15,633 bases of DNA, taken from positions 1 through 15,633 of the forward strand of contig CAZSNT010000212.1 in the NCBI GenBank assembly GCA_964607765.1, given 5' to 3'. The translations under genes and the position numbers were made by a program. The DNA comes from CAZSNT01 sp964607765 (GTDB taxonomy: Bacteria > Verrucomicrobiota > Lentisphaeria > Oligosphaerales > JABHEG01). Shown here piece after piece: positions 1-8,190 of this stretch. How positions within the stretch are numbered: position 1 is the stretch's first letter; each line of letters begins with the position of its first letter. Below the pieces are notes generated by a model. That model did no database searches. It saw only the letters and a list, made by a program, of their open reading frames with translations, and was not told where the DNA came from.

Positions 1-30
1 CGGGAGAGCCGGGCTACGGGGGACGCGCGG

Positions 31-55
31 ATGCCCCACGTAACTGACCGGTTGC
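31..55 (-). repeat. Terminal inverted near-repeat, left copy
   Basis: Read on the - strand it begins GCAACCGGTCAGTTACGTGG and matches 15581-15605 on the + strand at about 20 of the first 24 positions, including TCAGTTACGTG exactly. The two copies lie near opposite ends of the window and face each other. Confidence 0.6.
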
Positions 56-78
56 ACGGGCACGGGCACGGGCACGGG
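55..78 (+). repeat. Tandem hexamer (CACGGG)4
   Basis: Four perfect CACGGG units followed by extra Gs, in the 157-bp leader of the sulfatase gene. The rest of 1-157 shows only a partial copy of the GGGCTACGGGGG element (9-22) and the left copy of the terminal inverted pair; I see no clear promoter. Confidence 0.8.
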
Positions 79-145
79 GGATGGCGTTGTGAATGGGGGG
101 TGGGTCGGGTACAGTGAGGGGATTCCTTGGCAGACACCGGCGAAC

Positions 146-150
146 GGAGG
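146..150 (+). promoter_or_regulatory. Ribosome binding site of the sulfatase gene
   Basis: GGAGG, seven bases before the ATG at 158. It decides the start against the upstream in-frame ATG at 89. Confidence 0.8.
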
Positions 151-157
151 GCTCTTG

Positions 158-1747
158 ATGGCCGCACGACCGAATATCATCCTGATCCTGAACGACGACA
201 TGGGGTATTCTGACCTGGGCTGCTACGGCGGCGAGGTGCGGACGCCGAACCTGGACGGATTGGCTGCGAACGGGCTGCGCTACACGCAGTTCTACAACAC
301 GGCGCGGTGCTGCCCGTCGCGCGCGTCGCTGCTGACCGGACTGCACCCGCATCAGGCGGGCGTGGGGCACATGATGGGCGACGACGATGTGGACGGGTAC
401 CTCGGCGACCTGAACGCGAACACGGTGACGATCGCGGAAGCGCTGCGGACGGGTGGGTACCGCACGTACATGTCCGGGAAGTGGCATGTGACGCGGCACA
501 TCGCGGCGGACGGGCCGAAGCACAACTGGCCGGCGAACCGCGGGTTCGACGATTTCTATGGGATTATTACCGGTGCAGCCAACTACTGGAATCCTAAGAG
601 CCTGACACGGAACAACGAGCGAATCGAACCGGAGCCGGGCCATTTTATCACGGACCGGATCTCGGAGGAGGCGGTGCGGCAGATCCGGGCGCACCAACAG
701 GCCACGCCCGACCAGCCGTTCTTCCAGTACGTTGCCTACACAGCGCCGCACTGGCCGCTGCACGCGCACCCGGAAGACATCGCTCGATACGAAGGCCGGT
801 TCGACGCGGGCTGGGACATGCTGCGCTGCGAACGCCTGCAGCGCATGGTGGATATGGGCCTGATCGACGGGGACTGGCTGCTGACCGGACGTGACCCGCG
901 CGTGCCGGCGTGGGAGGACGCGCCGAACAAGGCGTGGGAGCGGCGGCGTATGGAGGTGTATGCCGCGCAGATTGATCGGATGGACCAGGGCATTGGCCGC
1001 ATCTGTCAAGCGCTCAAAGACAGCGGGCAGTGGGAAGACACGCTGATTGTGTTCCTGGCCGATAACGGCGCGTGCGCCGAGGAGATCGGGCCGGGAATGA
1101 AGGAACGCGTGCGAGAGGGGGTTGCTAATTGTGCGACAGAGAGGACAAGCGCCGGGCGAGATGTGGAGTTCGGCAACAACCCGGAGGTCATACCCGGCCC
1201 GGAAGACACGTACCAAAGCTGCGGCGTACCGTGGGCGAATGTCAGCAACACGCCGTTCCGGCTCTACAAGCACTGGGTGCACGAGGGGGGGATCGCCACA
1301 CCGTTCATTGTGCACTGGCCTGCCGGGATCGCGGCGCGCGGCGAGTTCCGCACGCAGCCGGCGCAACTGCCGGATGTGATGGCCACATTCCTCGACGTCG
1401 CCAACGTGCCCTGCCCTTCGACCCGGGCCGGCCACAGTGTCAAGCCGCCCGAAGGCTTCAGTATGGTGCCCACGTTCGCGGACGGCCCGGCCACGCGAGA
1501 CGTGCTCTACTGGGAACACGAGGGCAACAAGGCCGTGCGACGCGGCAAGTGGAAGCTCGTCTGCCGCTTCCCGAACGACTGGGAACTGTTCGATATGGAG
1601 ACGGACCGCAGCGAGACGAATGACCTGGCCGCGGCGCATCCGGAGACCGTGTGCGAACTCCGCAGGCTGTACGAGGCCTGGGCGGACCGCTGCCAGGTCA
1701 TGCCGTGGGAGCAGTTGCAGCAACACCGCCGCAACAGACGGGCGTAG
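158..1747 (+). CDS. Sulfatase (arylsulfatase, S1 formylglycine type)
   Basis: Hydrolyses sulfate esters; this family usually acts on sulfated carbohydrates or aryl sulfates. The 529-residue protein has the full S1 layout: metal ligands in the N-terminal LNDDMGYSD (Asp13, Asp14), the formylglycine signature C-C-P-S-R at 51-55 with Cys51 the residue to be oxidised, GKWH at 107-110 (Lys108, His110), His198 in APHWPLH, the DNG pair Asp302/Asn303, and Lys371 in LYKHWVHEGG. The C-terminal subdomain ends with the usual RRGKWKL...ELFDMETDRSE stretch. I chose the ATG at 158 because GGAGG at 146-150 precedes it by seven bases; a longer in-frame ORF from 89 lacks such a site and adds an atypical leader. 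From 158 there is no signal peptide, so it is probably cytoplasmic and would act on imported oligosaccharides. It is first in an operon with the next gene. No sulfatase-maturating enzyme is in the window. The exact substrate cannot be told. Confidence 0.95.
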   Translation: MAARPNIILILNDDMGYSDLGCYGGEVRTPNLDGLAANGLRYTQFYNTARCCPSRASLLTGLHPHQAGVGHMMGDDDVDGYLGDLNANTVTIAEALRTGGYRTYMSGKWHVTRHIAADGPKHNWPANRGFDDFYGIITGAANYWNPKSLTRNNERIEPEPGHFITDRISEEAVRQIRAHQQATPDQPFFQYVAYTAPHWPLHAHPEDIARYEGRFDAGWDMLRCERLQRMVDMGLIDGDWLLTGRDPRVPAWEDAPNKAWERRRMEVYAAQIDRMDQGIGRICQALKDSGQWEDTLIVFLADNGACAEEIGPGMKERVREGVANCATERTSAGRDVEFGNNPEVIPGPEDTYQSCGVPWANVSNTPFRLYKHWVHEGGIATPFIVHWPAGIAARGEFRTQPAQLPDVMATFLDVANVPCPSTRAGHSVKPPEGFSMVPTFADGPATRDVLYWEHEGNKAVRRGKWKLVCRFPNDWELFDMETDRSETNDLAAAHPETVCELRRLYEAWADRCQVMPWEQLQQHRRNRRA

Positions 1748-1790
1748 CGGCGATGGCTGGTCGCTGAACGCGCGAGACCGGAGACACACC

Positions 1791-2612
1791 ATGCCCAAAT
1801 TTGCCGTGATGACCTTCATGTTCAGGCCGTGGTGGCGCGACGGGCGCGTGACGCACGAGGCGATGTTTGAGGGGCTCGCCGCGGCCGGCGCGACGGGCGT
1901 GGAGCCGTTCCACCGCGATTTCGTGGAAGATCCCGGGCTGCTGGCCCGGTACAGAGAGGCCCTGGCCAACACCGGCATGACGGTGGCCGCGGTCGATGTC
2001 ATGTGCAACCTGGTTTACGGCAACCCGGCACAGAAGCGGCAGGACCGGGACGAGTTGCGGCGCGGCATGGAGGTCAGCGCCGAACTCGGTGCGGACATCG
2101 CACACGTGGCGGGGCACCGGCTGCGCGAAGGAGTGACACCGACGGACGGGCGCAAGATGATCGCCGAGGGCCTGCTCGAGGTTGCGGAGTTCGCAGAACG
2201 GAACGGCATGAGGCTGGCCGTGGAGGACTTCGGGCCGGCCCCGGACCTGCTCTGCACGGCTGACGACTGCCTGGAACTGATGGATCTGACCAGGGGCGTG
2301 GTTGGGTTCGTGTTCGACACGGGGAACTTCGAGATCGTGGGAGAGAAGGCCGACGCGAACTTCGATGCGGTGGCTGATCGCGTCTGTCACTGCCACTTCA
2401 AGGACCTCAGCCCCGCGCCGGAAACGGCGCTGGGCTTCCGCGGCTGCGACCTGGGCACGGGGATTGTGCCCAACACGGCCGCGGCACGGCGCTTAGTGGA
2501 GTACGGCTACGACGGCTGGGTGGCGCTGGAGACCATCGGGCGGAATGAAATCAGCCCGGTCGAGGCGGTCGGCCGTGAGTTGCCGCTGCTGAAGTCGTGG
2601 TTTGGCGCATAG
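1791..2612 (+). CDS. Sugar phosphate isomerase/epimerase-like TIM barrel (xylose isomerase-like, AP endonuclease 2 superfamily)
   Basis: Predicted metal-dependent sugar isomerase or epimerase of 273 residues, a normal length for this superfamily. The expected metal ligands are visible in order at the ends of barrel strands: Glu145 (LAVEDFG), Asp176 (FVFDTGNF), His202 (CHCHFKD) and Glu247 (WVALETIG). The start at 1791 is supported by GGAG at 1780-1783, seven bases upstream; the reading frame stays open further upstream but overlaps the sulfatase. It begins 43 bp after the sulfatase stop, so the two are probably co-transcribed, which suggests it processes a sugar released by the sulfatase or related glycosidases. 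There is no signal peptide, so it is cytoplasmic. Family members range from hydroxypyruvate isomerase and tagatose/psicose 3-epimerase to inositol catabolism enzymes, and I cannot assign one of these. Its stop codon directly abuts the stop codon of the convergent giant gene. Confidence 0.9.
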   Translation: MPKFAVMTFMFRPWWRDGRVTHEAMFEGLAAAGATGVEPFHRDFVEDPGLLARYREALANTGMTVAAVDVMCNLVYGNPAQKRQDRDELRRGMEVSAELGADIAHVAGHRLREGVTPTDGRKMIAEGLLEVAEFAERNGMRLAVEDFGPAPDLLCTADDCLELMDLTRGVVGFVFDTGNFEIVGEKADANFDAVADRVCHCHFKDLSPAPETALGFRGCDLGTGIVPNTAAARRLVEYGYDGWVALETIGRNEISPVEAVGRELPLLKSWFGA

Positions 2613-5600
2613 TCACGGCAGGACGGTCGGGGTGGGGGCAGGGCTCAGGATCCAGTAGCCGTGGGTTGCGTCGAGGCGATCGGTGACGTGGATGTAGCGT
2701 TGCTGCTCGGCGGACCAGCGCCAGACGTGGTTCTGCCAGTCGGCGGGGTCGCGGGTTGGAATGGGGCCGCCACGGATCGGGCCGACCAGGTTCCAGCCCT
2801 GCTGCAGGGCGACCGCGCCGTCCCCCCACTCGGTGCCCACGGCATCGACGAGCAGTTCGTCGTAGGCATAGATCCAGTAGCCGTTCAGCGGCTGCAGCGG
2901 ATCGGTGTTGCGTTGCCGGCCGCCGCCGATGTCGACGTAAGCCGCACCGTCCCAGGCCATGATGGGCAAGGCTGCAGCGCCGCCGAGCTGGTCTGTCAGC
3001 GACGCATTCACAGCGGGCAGCCAGGAAACTGACACTAAGTTCCATCCCGGGAGGAGCAGGATAGTGGGGACGAGCGGGTTGGTCCCGTTCGTGTATTCCT
3101 GGAAGTTCGTGTACCCGTCTCCGTCAGGGTCGTCGTTCGGTCCGGCACCGGCGGCGTTGATCGCGGCCCAGAACGCCAGTTCCCAGGGATCGGGCAGGCC
3201 GTCGCCATCGGTGTCGGTGGCAGTGAACCGGCACTGGACGTCGAGCGTCTGCAGGACGGTGACGGTGATCTGGGCGCTGCCCGTGTCTACCTGTTGCCCG
3301 AAGTCGCCGGTCCAGGTGTCAAACACATAGCCGGGGTCCGCGGTGGCGGCCAGCTGCACCTGCTCCCCTTCCGCGATCCACGCGGGGCTGGTCAGCCCGG
3401 TGCCGTCAGTGAGTGCGAGAGCGGCGTGACCGTGGCCGTCATCGGTGGCGGTCACGAGACGTTTGAGTACGACGGCGGCCGGCTCGCTGGTGGCGCTGCC
3501 AAGGGCATTGCTTACAACAACCGTGTAGGCGCCGGCATCGCCCTCACCTGTGGTGCTCACGGTCAGGCTGGCGCTGGTGGCACCGGGGATATCGACGTCG
3601 TCTTTCCGCCACTGGTAGGTTGGCACGGGGTAGCCGTTGGCAGCCACGCTCAGCAGGAACGTCTCACCGGGCCGGAATGCCTGGCCGTAGGGATGGGTGA
3701 GGATGAGCGGCTCCCAGCCCGGGGCTGTGTTCACCTGAACCGTGGCCGCAGCGCTGGCGACACTGCCGTGTTCGTTGCTGACGAGGACGTGATACGCGGC
3801 GGCGTCCTCGGGCATCACGTACGGCAGCGCGAACATGCGTGTGGTTGCGCCGGCGACCGGGGTGCTCTCCTTGTACCACTGGTACGAGGGTGCGGGCGTG
3901 CCGACGGCGTCGGCCCACAACGTGACGAGGTCTCCCACGGTGACTGTCGTGGACTGCGGCTGCACGCCGATGACAGGGGCGCCGACCGGGTCTTCGATCG
4001 TGATCGGGGCCGGGGCGCTGAAGGTGTAGTCATACGAGGAACGAAGTACGACATCGTAGACGCCAACGTCGTCGCGCAGCAGCGTACCGAGGGGCAGGCT
4101 GGACTGTGTGGCGCTCGGGATGTCGATGCCGTCCTTGCGCCACTGGTAGGTGAGTGACACAGCCCAGGCGCTGACTGAGAGAGTGACATCGCTGCCCAGG
4201 TCCCGTGCGCCTCCTGCCGGCTGCGTATCGACCCTGGCCACCACACCCTCGACCGGCGCGACACTGCGGAAGGATGTGCCCAGCCGAATCTCGTCGACTG
4301 CGCCACAGCCCACATCGTACCCCGGATAGAAGCCGATGCAGCGGAAGCTGTAGTCGAAGCCGGCCGTACCGGCAACGTCCAAGTCCGGCGCGCCCGGGTC
4401 TTCCCCGCCCGGGTTTGCCGGGTCGATCCAGAGCCGGAACCGGGGTGCCGCTCCGAAATCGCAGCGCAGCACAAGCAGCGCTGACGTGCCGATCGCTGCC
4501 TCTTCTGTGCTCTTGTGGAGCGCAAGAACGAGGCTGGGATCTTGTGCCACGCCCAAAGTCCAGTAGCGTTTGCCGTCGCTCTGATTGATCACGGAACCGA
4601 CGCCGATTCTAGCGTCCCAGCCAATCGGGTCGCGTGCGAGGTAGACCATGCAGCGGTCGTTGGTTTCCGCGTTCTTCCGCAACAGGCAGCTGAACCAGAG
4701 CGTCGTGCCGGGAGCGCCGATTGTGGGATCCTGCTCGGCGTGCTCGACGAGCATGTCCGTGAAGCGGGCTTGCTGCAGGTCGAGGGTACGGCCCGCAATC
4801 TCGTAGCTTCGCCCGCCAGTCATGTGATGGCCGACCCGCAACAGCGACGCGTGCGCCAGATTGCCCTGCGAGTAACGGTAGCCGTCGCCGTAGCTCTGGG
4901 CGTCCTGGAAATTCTGCACGTTCCAGCCCCCGGACCAGCCGGAACCGCTCGCGGCCTCGGCGGCGAAGGGCGGGTGCGGCGTCTGGTCCGGGGCGATGTT
5001 GAAGTCGTCGTATGCCAGAAGCCACTCCGCCTCGACGGGCGGCGCGAACTGTACGGTGTCCTCCAGGATGACGGGCTCCTGGGACGGGCGATGGTCCGCG
5101 GTCTCCGCCGCTCCCGCGGCCACAACGATCTGCACGCTGCCGGCATGCTGCATGCCGGTGACACGGACCAGGTACGCCGCGGCGTCGAGGGGGTCGAGCT
5201 GTTCGACTGCAACCGTAGTGGCCTGCGCCGTGCCGCTGAGACTGATATCCCCGGCGGTGAATCCGATGACCGGTTCATTGAAGGAGACCACAAACAGCAG
5301 TTCCTCACTCGCACTGGTCTCCGGCTGGCTGAAGTGGCGGTTGACGGTCGGCACGGGCCAGGCGGGCGGGGTTGCGAGCTGGCAGCCGGTCCAGACGAAC
5401 AGGAACGCGGTGGCGGGCGGCAGGTCGAACTGGAACTGCTGGCTGAACTGAGTCAGCACCTCGGTCTGGATACCGACATCGGAAGCGACCAGGTTGGAGT
5501 CCGCCGGGCTGCCGGTCAGGGAATGGCGCACACCGGTCTGAACGCTTTCGAAAGGCAGGTCGAGCATGACGGCGACCGTCTGCGTCACGCTGCGCGACAG

Positions 5601-7787
5601 CACGAACACGGACCACTGATCATCCCGCCGAAGCGGCGTGATGCTGACCAACGGCAGATCCCGCGTCTGGCCGTCGCCTGTCCCGGCGTCGACCGTGAGG
5701 GTCGGCAGCGCATGGGCGACGGATGAGATCGGCGCCCCGACGGCGTGGCGGTTGTGCATCTGCAGCGCGAGAAGGCAGGGGTGCGGGCGGTAGCCAACGG
5801 TTGGATCGGTGTGGGACGCCCAGTTCGGGCCGGGCTGGAACCGGAAGAAGCTCTGCGGGCCGAAACCGCGGCTGACGCCGTACAGGAAGCAGTCCAGGGT
5901 CGTCACGGCGCTTGCCAGGCACTTGCCGTAGAGTTCGTGGATGGGTTTGAACGGTGCCTCCGGGCTGGGCAGGTCGTAGCCGGGGCCGCCTTCGTAAACG
6001 GCGAGGCGGTAGGAACGGCCCTGTCCGGCCAGGCTGCGCTGTGTGGCGACGTGCTGGTCCGTGTTGGGGAAGTAGGTGAGCGGGCCGTAGGTCAGCGTGG
6101 TCTGGAGCCCGGCATCGGTGAACACGTCGCCCGCGATCGAGCCGCCGGCCTCCCAACCGCCGATGTAGGCCGTGGTATCGGTCATGGCCGCGGCAGGCGA
6201 CGCGACAACAGCCCTGGCCCCGTACCCGGTGCTGCCCGGCTGAATAGCCCAACCGTTGACGATGAACTCGACCTTGGACGCGATGCTGCTCCAATACGGG
6301 CTGGACTGCGCAACCTGAAAGAAATACTCGGCGAACGCGGCGTAGAGCTCGGGATCGCTGAAGTCCCACGGCGCGAACAGTGTGTTCCAGCTCTCGTTGC
6401 CGTACTCGATGCGGATGCTGTCGAACTCGTCGGACCACGGTCTGCTCTGCCCCTGTCCGGCACGCTTGTCGCCGTAGGGCGTGCCTTGTGGTCCGGCCAG
6501 GTACTCGATCAGCCCGAGCCACTCCGATTCGCTGAGGAAGGCGCCGACGATCAGCCACGGGTGACCACCGGCGCGTTGGACGGACGGCAGCGCGGTCGGC
6601 AACGTGAAGCCGGGCGTCATGACCGGACCGCTGTTGGTGTCCCACGTCAGTCGGCGCAGGATCTCCGGGTCGGTCCAGTTCTCGAGCGTCGTGCCCCAGG
6701 CAGTGTTCGTTTGGCCGCTCCAGAGCCGCACCGGGCCCGGCCGGAAGTCGGTCAGCGCCTGTTGCGCGTGCTGCATGAATGCGAGCACTGGCTGAGTCGG
6801 ATCGTGGATCGTGAAATTGTCGAACCAGACCGTGCCGGGACCGGTGAATGCGAGGACGTGCTCCGCGATGGGCATGCCGGCGGGCGGTTCGGGCGGACCA
6901 GTGAAGTCGTGGGTGAACTGCTGCCAGTCGCCGGTAACGCCCTGGAACGTGGTCTGGACGTGCCCCTGATATCCCCCGGTGAGGCGGAACGCGACCTCGC
7001 CGCTCGCCAGCCCCTCCTGCCTGAGCCAAACGGAAACGCGGTAGGTCCGGCCCGGAACAAAGTGCGGGTAACCGGACGAGGCGTGGCCGTAGCGGTACTG
7101 TCGGATGGAGACTTCCTGGGACGCGGCGGTGGTCAGCTGCAGGCTGCTGTGGCCGCCTTGGACGGGGGCCGTGGCAGAGGTGACGCGAGCGTAGGCGGCA
7201 CCGCCGCTGACCTCCCAGAGACCCGACGCGGCGCGGCGCAGGTGCGTCATGCGAGCATGGGTATGGTCGACGGGCGCCGTGTCCGCTTCGAGATCGAGGA
7301 ATACCACATCGCCTGCCTGCACGGCGGGGCCGTTGGCGTCAAGATCGATGCGGTAGCCGTTTGCGGGGCTGGCCCAGTAGCTGGTTGCGGTGCCCTCGCG
7401 CAGCTTCTGGATGCTGCCCTGCTCGTAACGGTAGACACGCACGGTTGCGCCGTCGAAGAAGCCGTCTGCGATGGTGTCCCAGTAGCTCGTGGTTTCGTCC
7501 TGGTCCTTGAGGATGTGGGCCGGGCCGCCGCCGTCCGCGGTAAGGCGGAGTCGCAGGATCTGCGCCTCGAAACCGGGGTCGAGGGTCCAGTTGTTCAGGT
7601 CCTCAAAGTCGATGTTGACCCCGAACCGCTCGCTCTCGGGTGCCAGGGGCGCCGTGTTGATGGCGAAATAGGCGGGGGCCTGGGCATAGAGAGCAAAGGT
7701 CGCGGCAATGAACGCGACAAGGCAGCAGACCAGGCCCGACAGCGGCCCATTCGAATGTCGGAAAATGGTACAACGCGAAAGCGACAT
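2613..7787 (-). CDS. Giant secreted multidomain protein, putative glycoside hydrolase with Ig-like, InlB-like, calcium-binding and GWNLV modules
   Basis: Secreted 1724-residue protein. Residues 1-36 are a Sec signal peptide (core GLVCCLVAFIAATFALYA, likely cut after AQA). Then: a beta-rich N-terminal module, about 50-175; a CBM4/9-like beta-sandwich, about 205-330; and a putative TIM-barrel glycosidase domain, about 335-800. In the barrel IEYGNESWN (Glu465) looks like a clan-A acid/base site and AVYEGGPGY (Glu599) could be the nucleophile. A bacterial Ig-like domain follows (about 810-905, FNEPVIGFTAGDISLSG), then a jellyroll/LamG-like module with GWSGGWN at 920-1175, three Ig-like domains (about 1180-1265, 1268-1352, 1358-1442; the YQWRKDG and DAGAYTVVVSNALGSA patterns), an InlB-type repeat at 1443-1523, a calcium-binding TSP3/dockerin-like segment DTDGDGLPDPWE at 1525-1570, and two GWNLV...YWI half-repeats at 1580-1715. 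No PEP-CTERM, LPXTG or Por-type anchor is visible at the C-terminus. The start is preceded by a weak AAGG. The glycosidase call is inference; secretion and module order are well supported. Confidence 0.85.
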   Translation of the reverse strand: MSLSRCTIFRHSNGPLSGLVCCLVAFIAATFALYAQAPAYFAINTAPLAPESERFGVNIDFEDLNNWTLDPGFEAQILRLRLTADGGGPAHILKDQDETTSYWDTIADGFFDGATVRVYRYEQGSIQKLREGTATSYWASPANGYRIDLDANGPAVQAGDVVFLDLEADTAPVDHTHARMTHLRRAASGLWEVSGGAAYARVTSATAPVQGGHSSLQLTTAASQEVSIRQYRYGHASSGYPHFVPGRTYRVSVWLRQEGLASGEVAFRLTGGYQGHVQTTFQGVTGDWQQFTHDFTGPPEPPAGMPIAEHVLAFTGPGTVWFDNFTIHDPTQPVLAFMQHAQQALTDFRPGPVRLWSGQTNTAWGTTLENWTDPEILRRLTWDTNSGPVMTPGFTLPTALPSVQRAGGHPWLIVGAFLSESEWLGLIEYLAGPQGTPYGDKRAGQGQSRPWSDEFDSIRIEYGNESWNTLFAPWDFSDPELYAAFAEYFFQVAQSSPYWSSIASKVEFIVNGWAIQPGSTGYGARAVVASPAAAMTDTTAYIGGWEAGGSIAGDVFTDAGLQTTLTYGPLTYFPNTDQHVATQRSLAGQGRSYRLAVYEGGPGYDLPSPEAPFKPIHELYGKCLASAVTTLDCFLYGVSRGFGPQSFFRFQPGPNWASHTDPTVGYRPHPCLLALQMHNRHAVGAPISSVAHALPTLTVDAGTGDGQTRDLPLVSITPLRRDDQWSVFVLSRSVTQTVAVMLDLPFESVQTGVRHSLTGSPADSNLVASDVGIQTEVLTQFSQQFQFDLPPATAFLFVWTGCQLATPPAWPVPTVNRHFSQPETSASEELLFVVSFNEPVIGFTAGDISLSGTAQATTVAVEQLDPLDAAAYLVRVTGMQHAGSVQIVVAAGAAETADHRPSQEPVILEDTVQFAPPVEAEWLLAYDDFNIAPDQTPHPPFAAEAASGSGWSGGWNVQNFQDAQSYGDGYRYSQGNLAHASLLRVGHHMTGGRSYEIAGRTLDLQQARFTDMLVEHAEQDPTIGAPGTTLWFSCLLRKNAETNDRCMVYLARDPIGWDARIGVGSVINQSDGKRYWTLGVAQDPSLVLALHKSTEEAAIGTSALLVLRCDFGAAPRFRLWIDPANPGGEDPGAPDLDVAGTAGFDYSFRCIGFYPGYDVGCGAVDEIRLGTSFRSVAPVEGVVARVDTQPAGGARDLGSDVTLSVSAWAVSLTYQWRKDGIDIPSATQSSLPLGTLLRDDVGVYDVVLRSSYDYTFSAPAPITIEDPVGAPVIGVQPQSTTVTVGDLVTLWADAVGTPAPSYQWYKESTPVAGATTRMFALPYVMPEDAAAYHVLVSNEHGSVASAAATVQVNTAPGWEPLILTHPYGQAFRPGETFLLSVAANGYPVPTYQWRKDDVDIPGATSASLTVSTTGEGDAGAYTVVVSNALGSATSEPAAVVLKRLVTATDDGHGHAALALTDGTGLTSPAWIAEGEQVQLAATADPGYVFDTWTGDFGQQVDTGSAQITVTVLQTLDVQCRFTATDTDGDGLPDPWELAFWAAINAAGAGPNDDPDGDGYTNFQEYTNGTNPLVPTILLLPGWNLVSVSWLPAVNASLTDQLGGAAALPIMAWDGAAYVDIGGGRQRNTDPLQPLNGYWIYAYDELLVDAVGTEWGDGAVALQQGWNLVGPIRGGPIPTRDPADWQNHVWRWSAEQQRYIHVTDRLDATHGYWILSPAPTPTVLP

Positions 7788-7845
7788 GAGCAGTGCCTTA
7801 ACGTAGCATCTGTGGGTGCCGCTGTCTGCCGGACGGTGACGACTC

Positions 7846-7873
7846 GGGGGGGCACAGGCAGGGACAGGCGATG
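7846..7873 (+). repeat. Direct repeat copy A (uninterrupted target-site paralogue)
   Basis: A G-run followed by CACAG (the ten bases GGGGGCACAG at 7848-7857) and then GCAGGGACAGGCGATG at 7858-7873. The same unit recurs at 8191-8216 (23 of 26 positions identical), directly to the right of the MITE-like element. This copy lacks the insertion and so serves as an empty-site reference. Confidence 0.8.
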
Positions 7874-7924
7874 CTGCCCCGGCAGTCTGTCGCCAACAGC
7901 CACGATACTGCTCACGGCAGGACT

Positions 7925-7944
7925 CCCGGGTCAGGAGACCCGGG
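7925..7944. repeat. Short perfect hairpin with GGGCTACGGGG tail
   Basis: CCCGGGTC (7925-7932), loop AGGA, then GACCCGGG (7937-7944): an 8-bp GC-rich stem with a four-base loop, followed by CTACG and a run of nine Gs. The 14 bases CCGGGCTACGGGGG also occur at 9-22, at the very start of the window, so this looks like a dispersed intergenic element. It lies between two - strand genes and could stop or stabilise the transcript of the gene ending at 8225, but on that strand no U-run follows it, so it is not a standard terminator. Confidence 0.6.
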
Positions 7945-7962
7945 CTACGGGGGGGGGCACAG

Positions 7963-8190
7963 CAATGCTATTAACTTTCTCCCATCGGTGGACTTCTGCT
8001 GTGTTCTATCGGACCGCCCCAACGATTAGGGCGAAGGACTAGGGCGAAAGACCAGGGGCACACCCTCCCAAACCCTAATCTTTCCCCCTGTTCTTTTGCC
8101 CTAATCTCTTGCGGACAGTACCAGCGTGACCGTGCGGCGGGCAGTCAGAACACGCCAGTGTGCACGCTCCATAGAAGGTTGATAGCATTG
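7963..8190. mobile_element. MITE-like non-coding element with 13-bp TIRs and 10-bp target duplication
   Basis: The left end CAATGCTATTAAC (7963-7975) is the inverted counterpart of the right end GTTGATAGCATTG (8178-8190), with 12 of 13 positions complementary. The ten bases GGGGGCACAG occur directly outside both ends (7953-7962 and 8191-8200), the expected mark of a target-site duplication. A further inverted match (GTGTTCT near 8001, AGAACAC near 8147) lies inside. The element is 228 bp, has no credible ORF, and carries a six-unit GATTAGGG hairpin in its middle. It sits in the gap between the giant gene and the LamG gene, upstream of the giant gene's start, so it could affect that gene's promoter. 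No transposase is in the window, so it would need one supplied in trans. A duplication of about 10 bp is known for some IS4-type and ISAs1-type elements, but the family is not assigned. Confidence 0.75.
8024..8111. repeat. Six-unit inverted array of 13-bp GATTAGGG-type units (copy 1)
   Basis: Three head-to-tail 13-bp units (8024-8036, 8037-8049, 8050-8062; consensus GATTAGGGCGAAA) are followed by a 10-base spacer and three units in the opposite orientation (8073-8085, 8086-8098, 8099-8111; consensus CCCTAATCTTTTG). The whole can fold into an imperfect hairpin with arms of about 39 bp. It lies inside the MITE-like element. A second copy is at 13075-13154. Confidence 0.8.

Noticed and set aside
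14..2008. 664-residue open frame on the - strand opposite the sulfatase and isomerase genes
   Set aside because: Low-complexity, Arg/Val/Pro-rich translation with no family motif; it mirrors two well-supported genes and is a by-product of high GC content.
7925..7944. Rho-independent terminator
   Set aside because: The stem is good, but on the - strand no U-run follows; on the + strand a G-run follows. Better treated as a dispersed hairpin element.
5745..8042. 765-residue open frame on the + strand opposite the giant gene
   Set aside because: Antisense to conserved domains, runs into the MITE and the intergenic repeats, and has no recognisable motifs.
8024..8062. Telomere-like TTAGGG repeat
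   Set aside because: TTAGGG is only part of a 13-bp unit and the array is inverted and internal; nothing suggests a replicon end.
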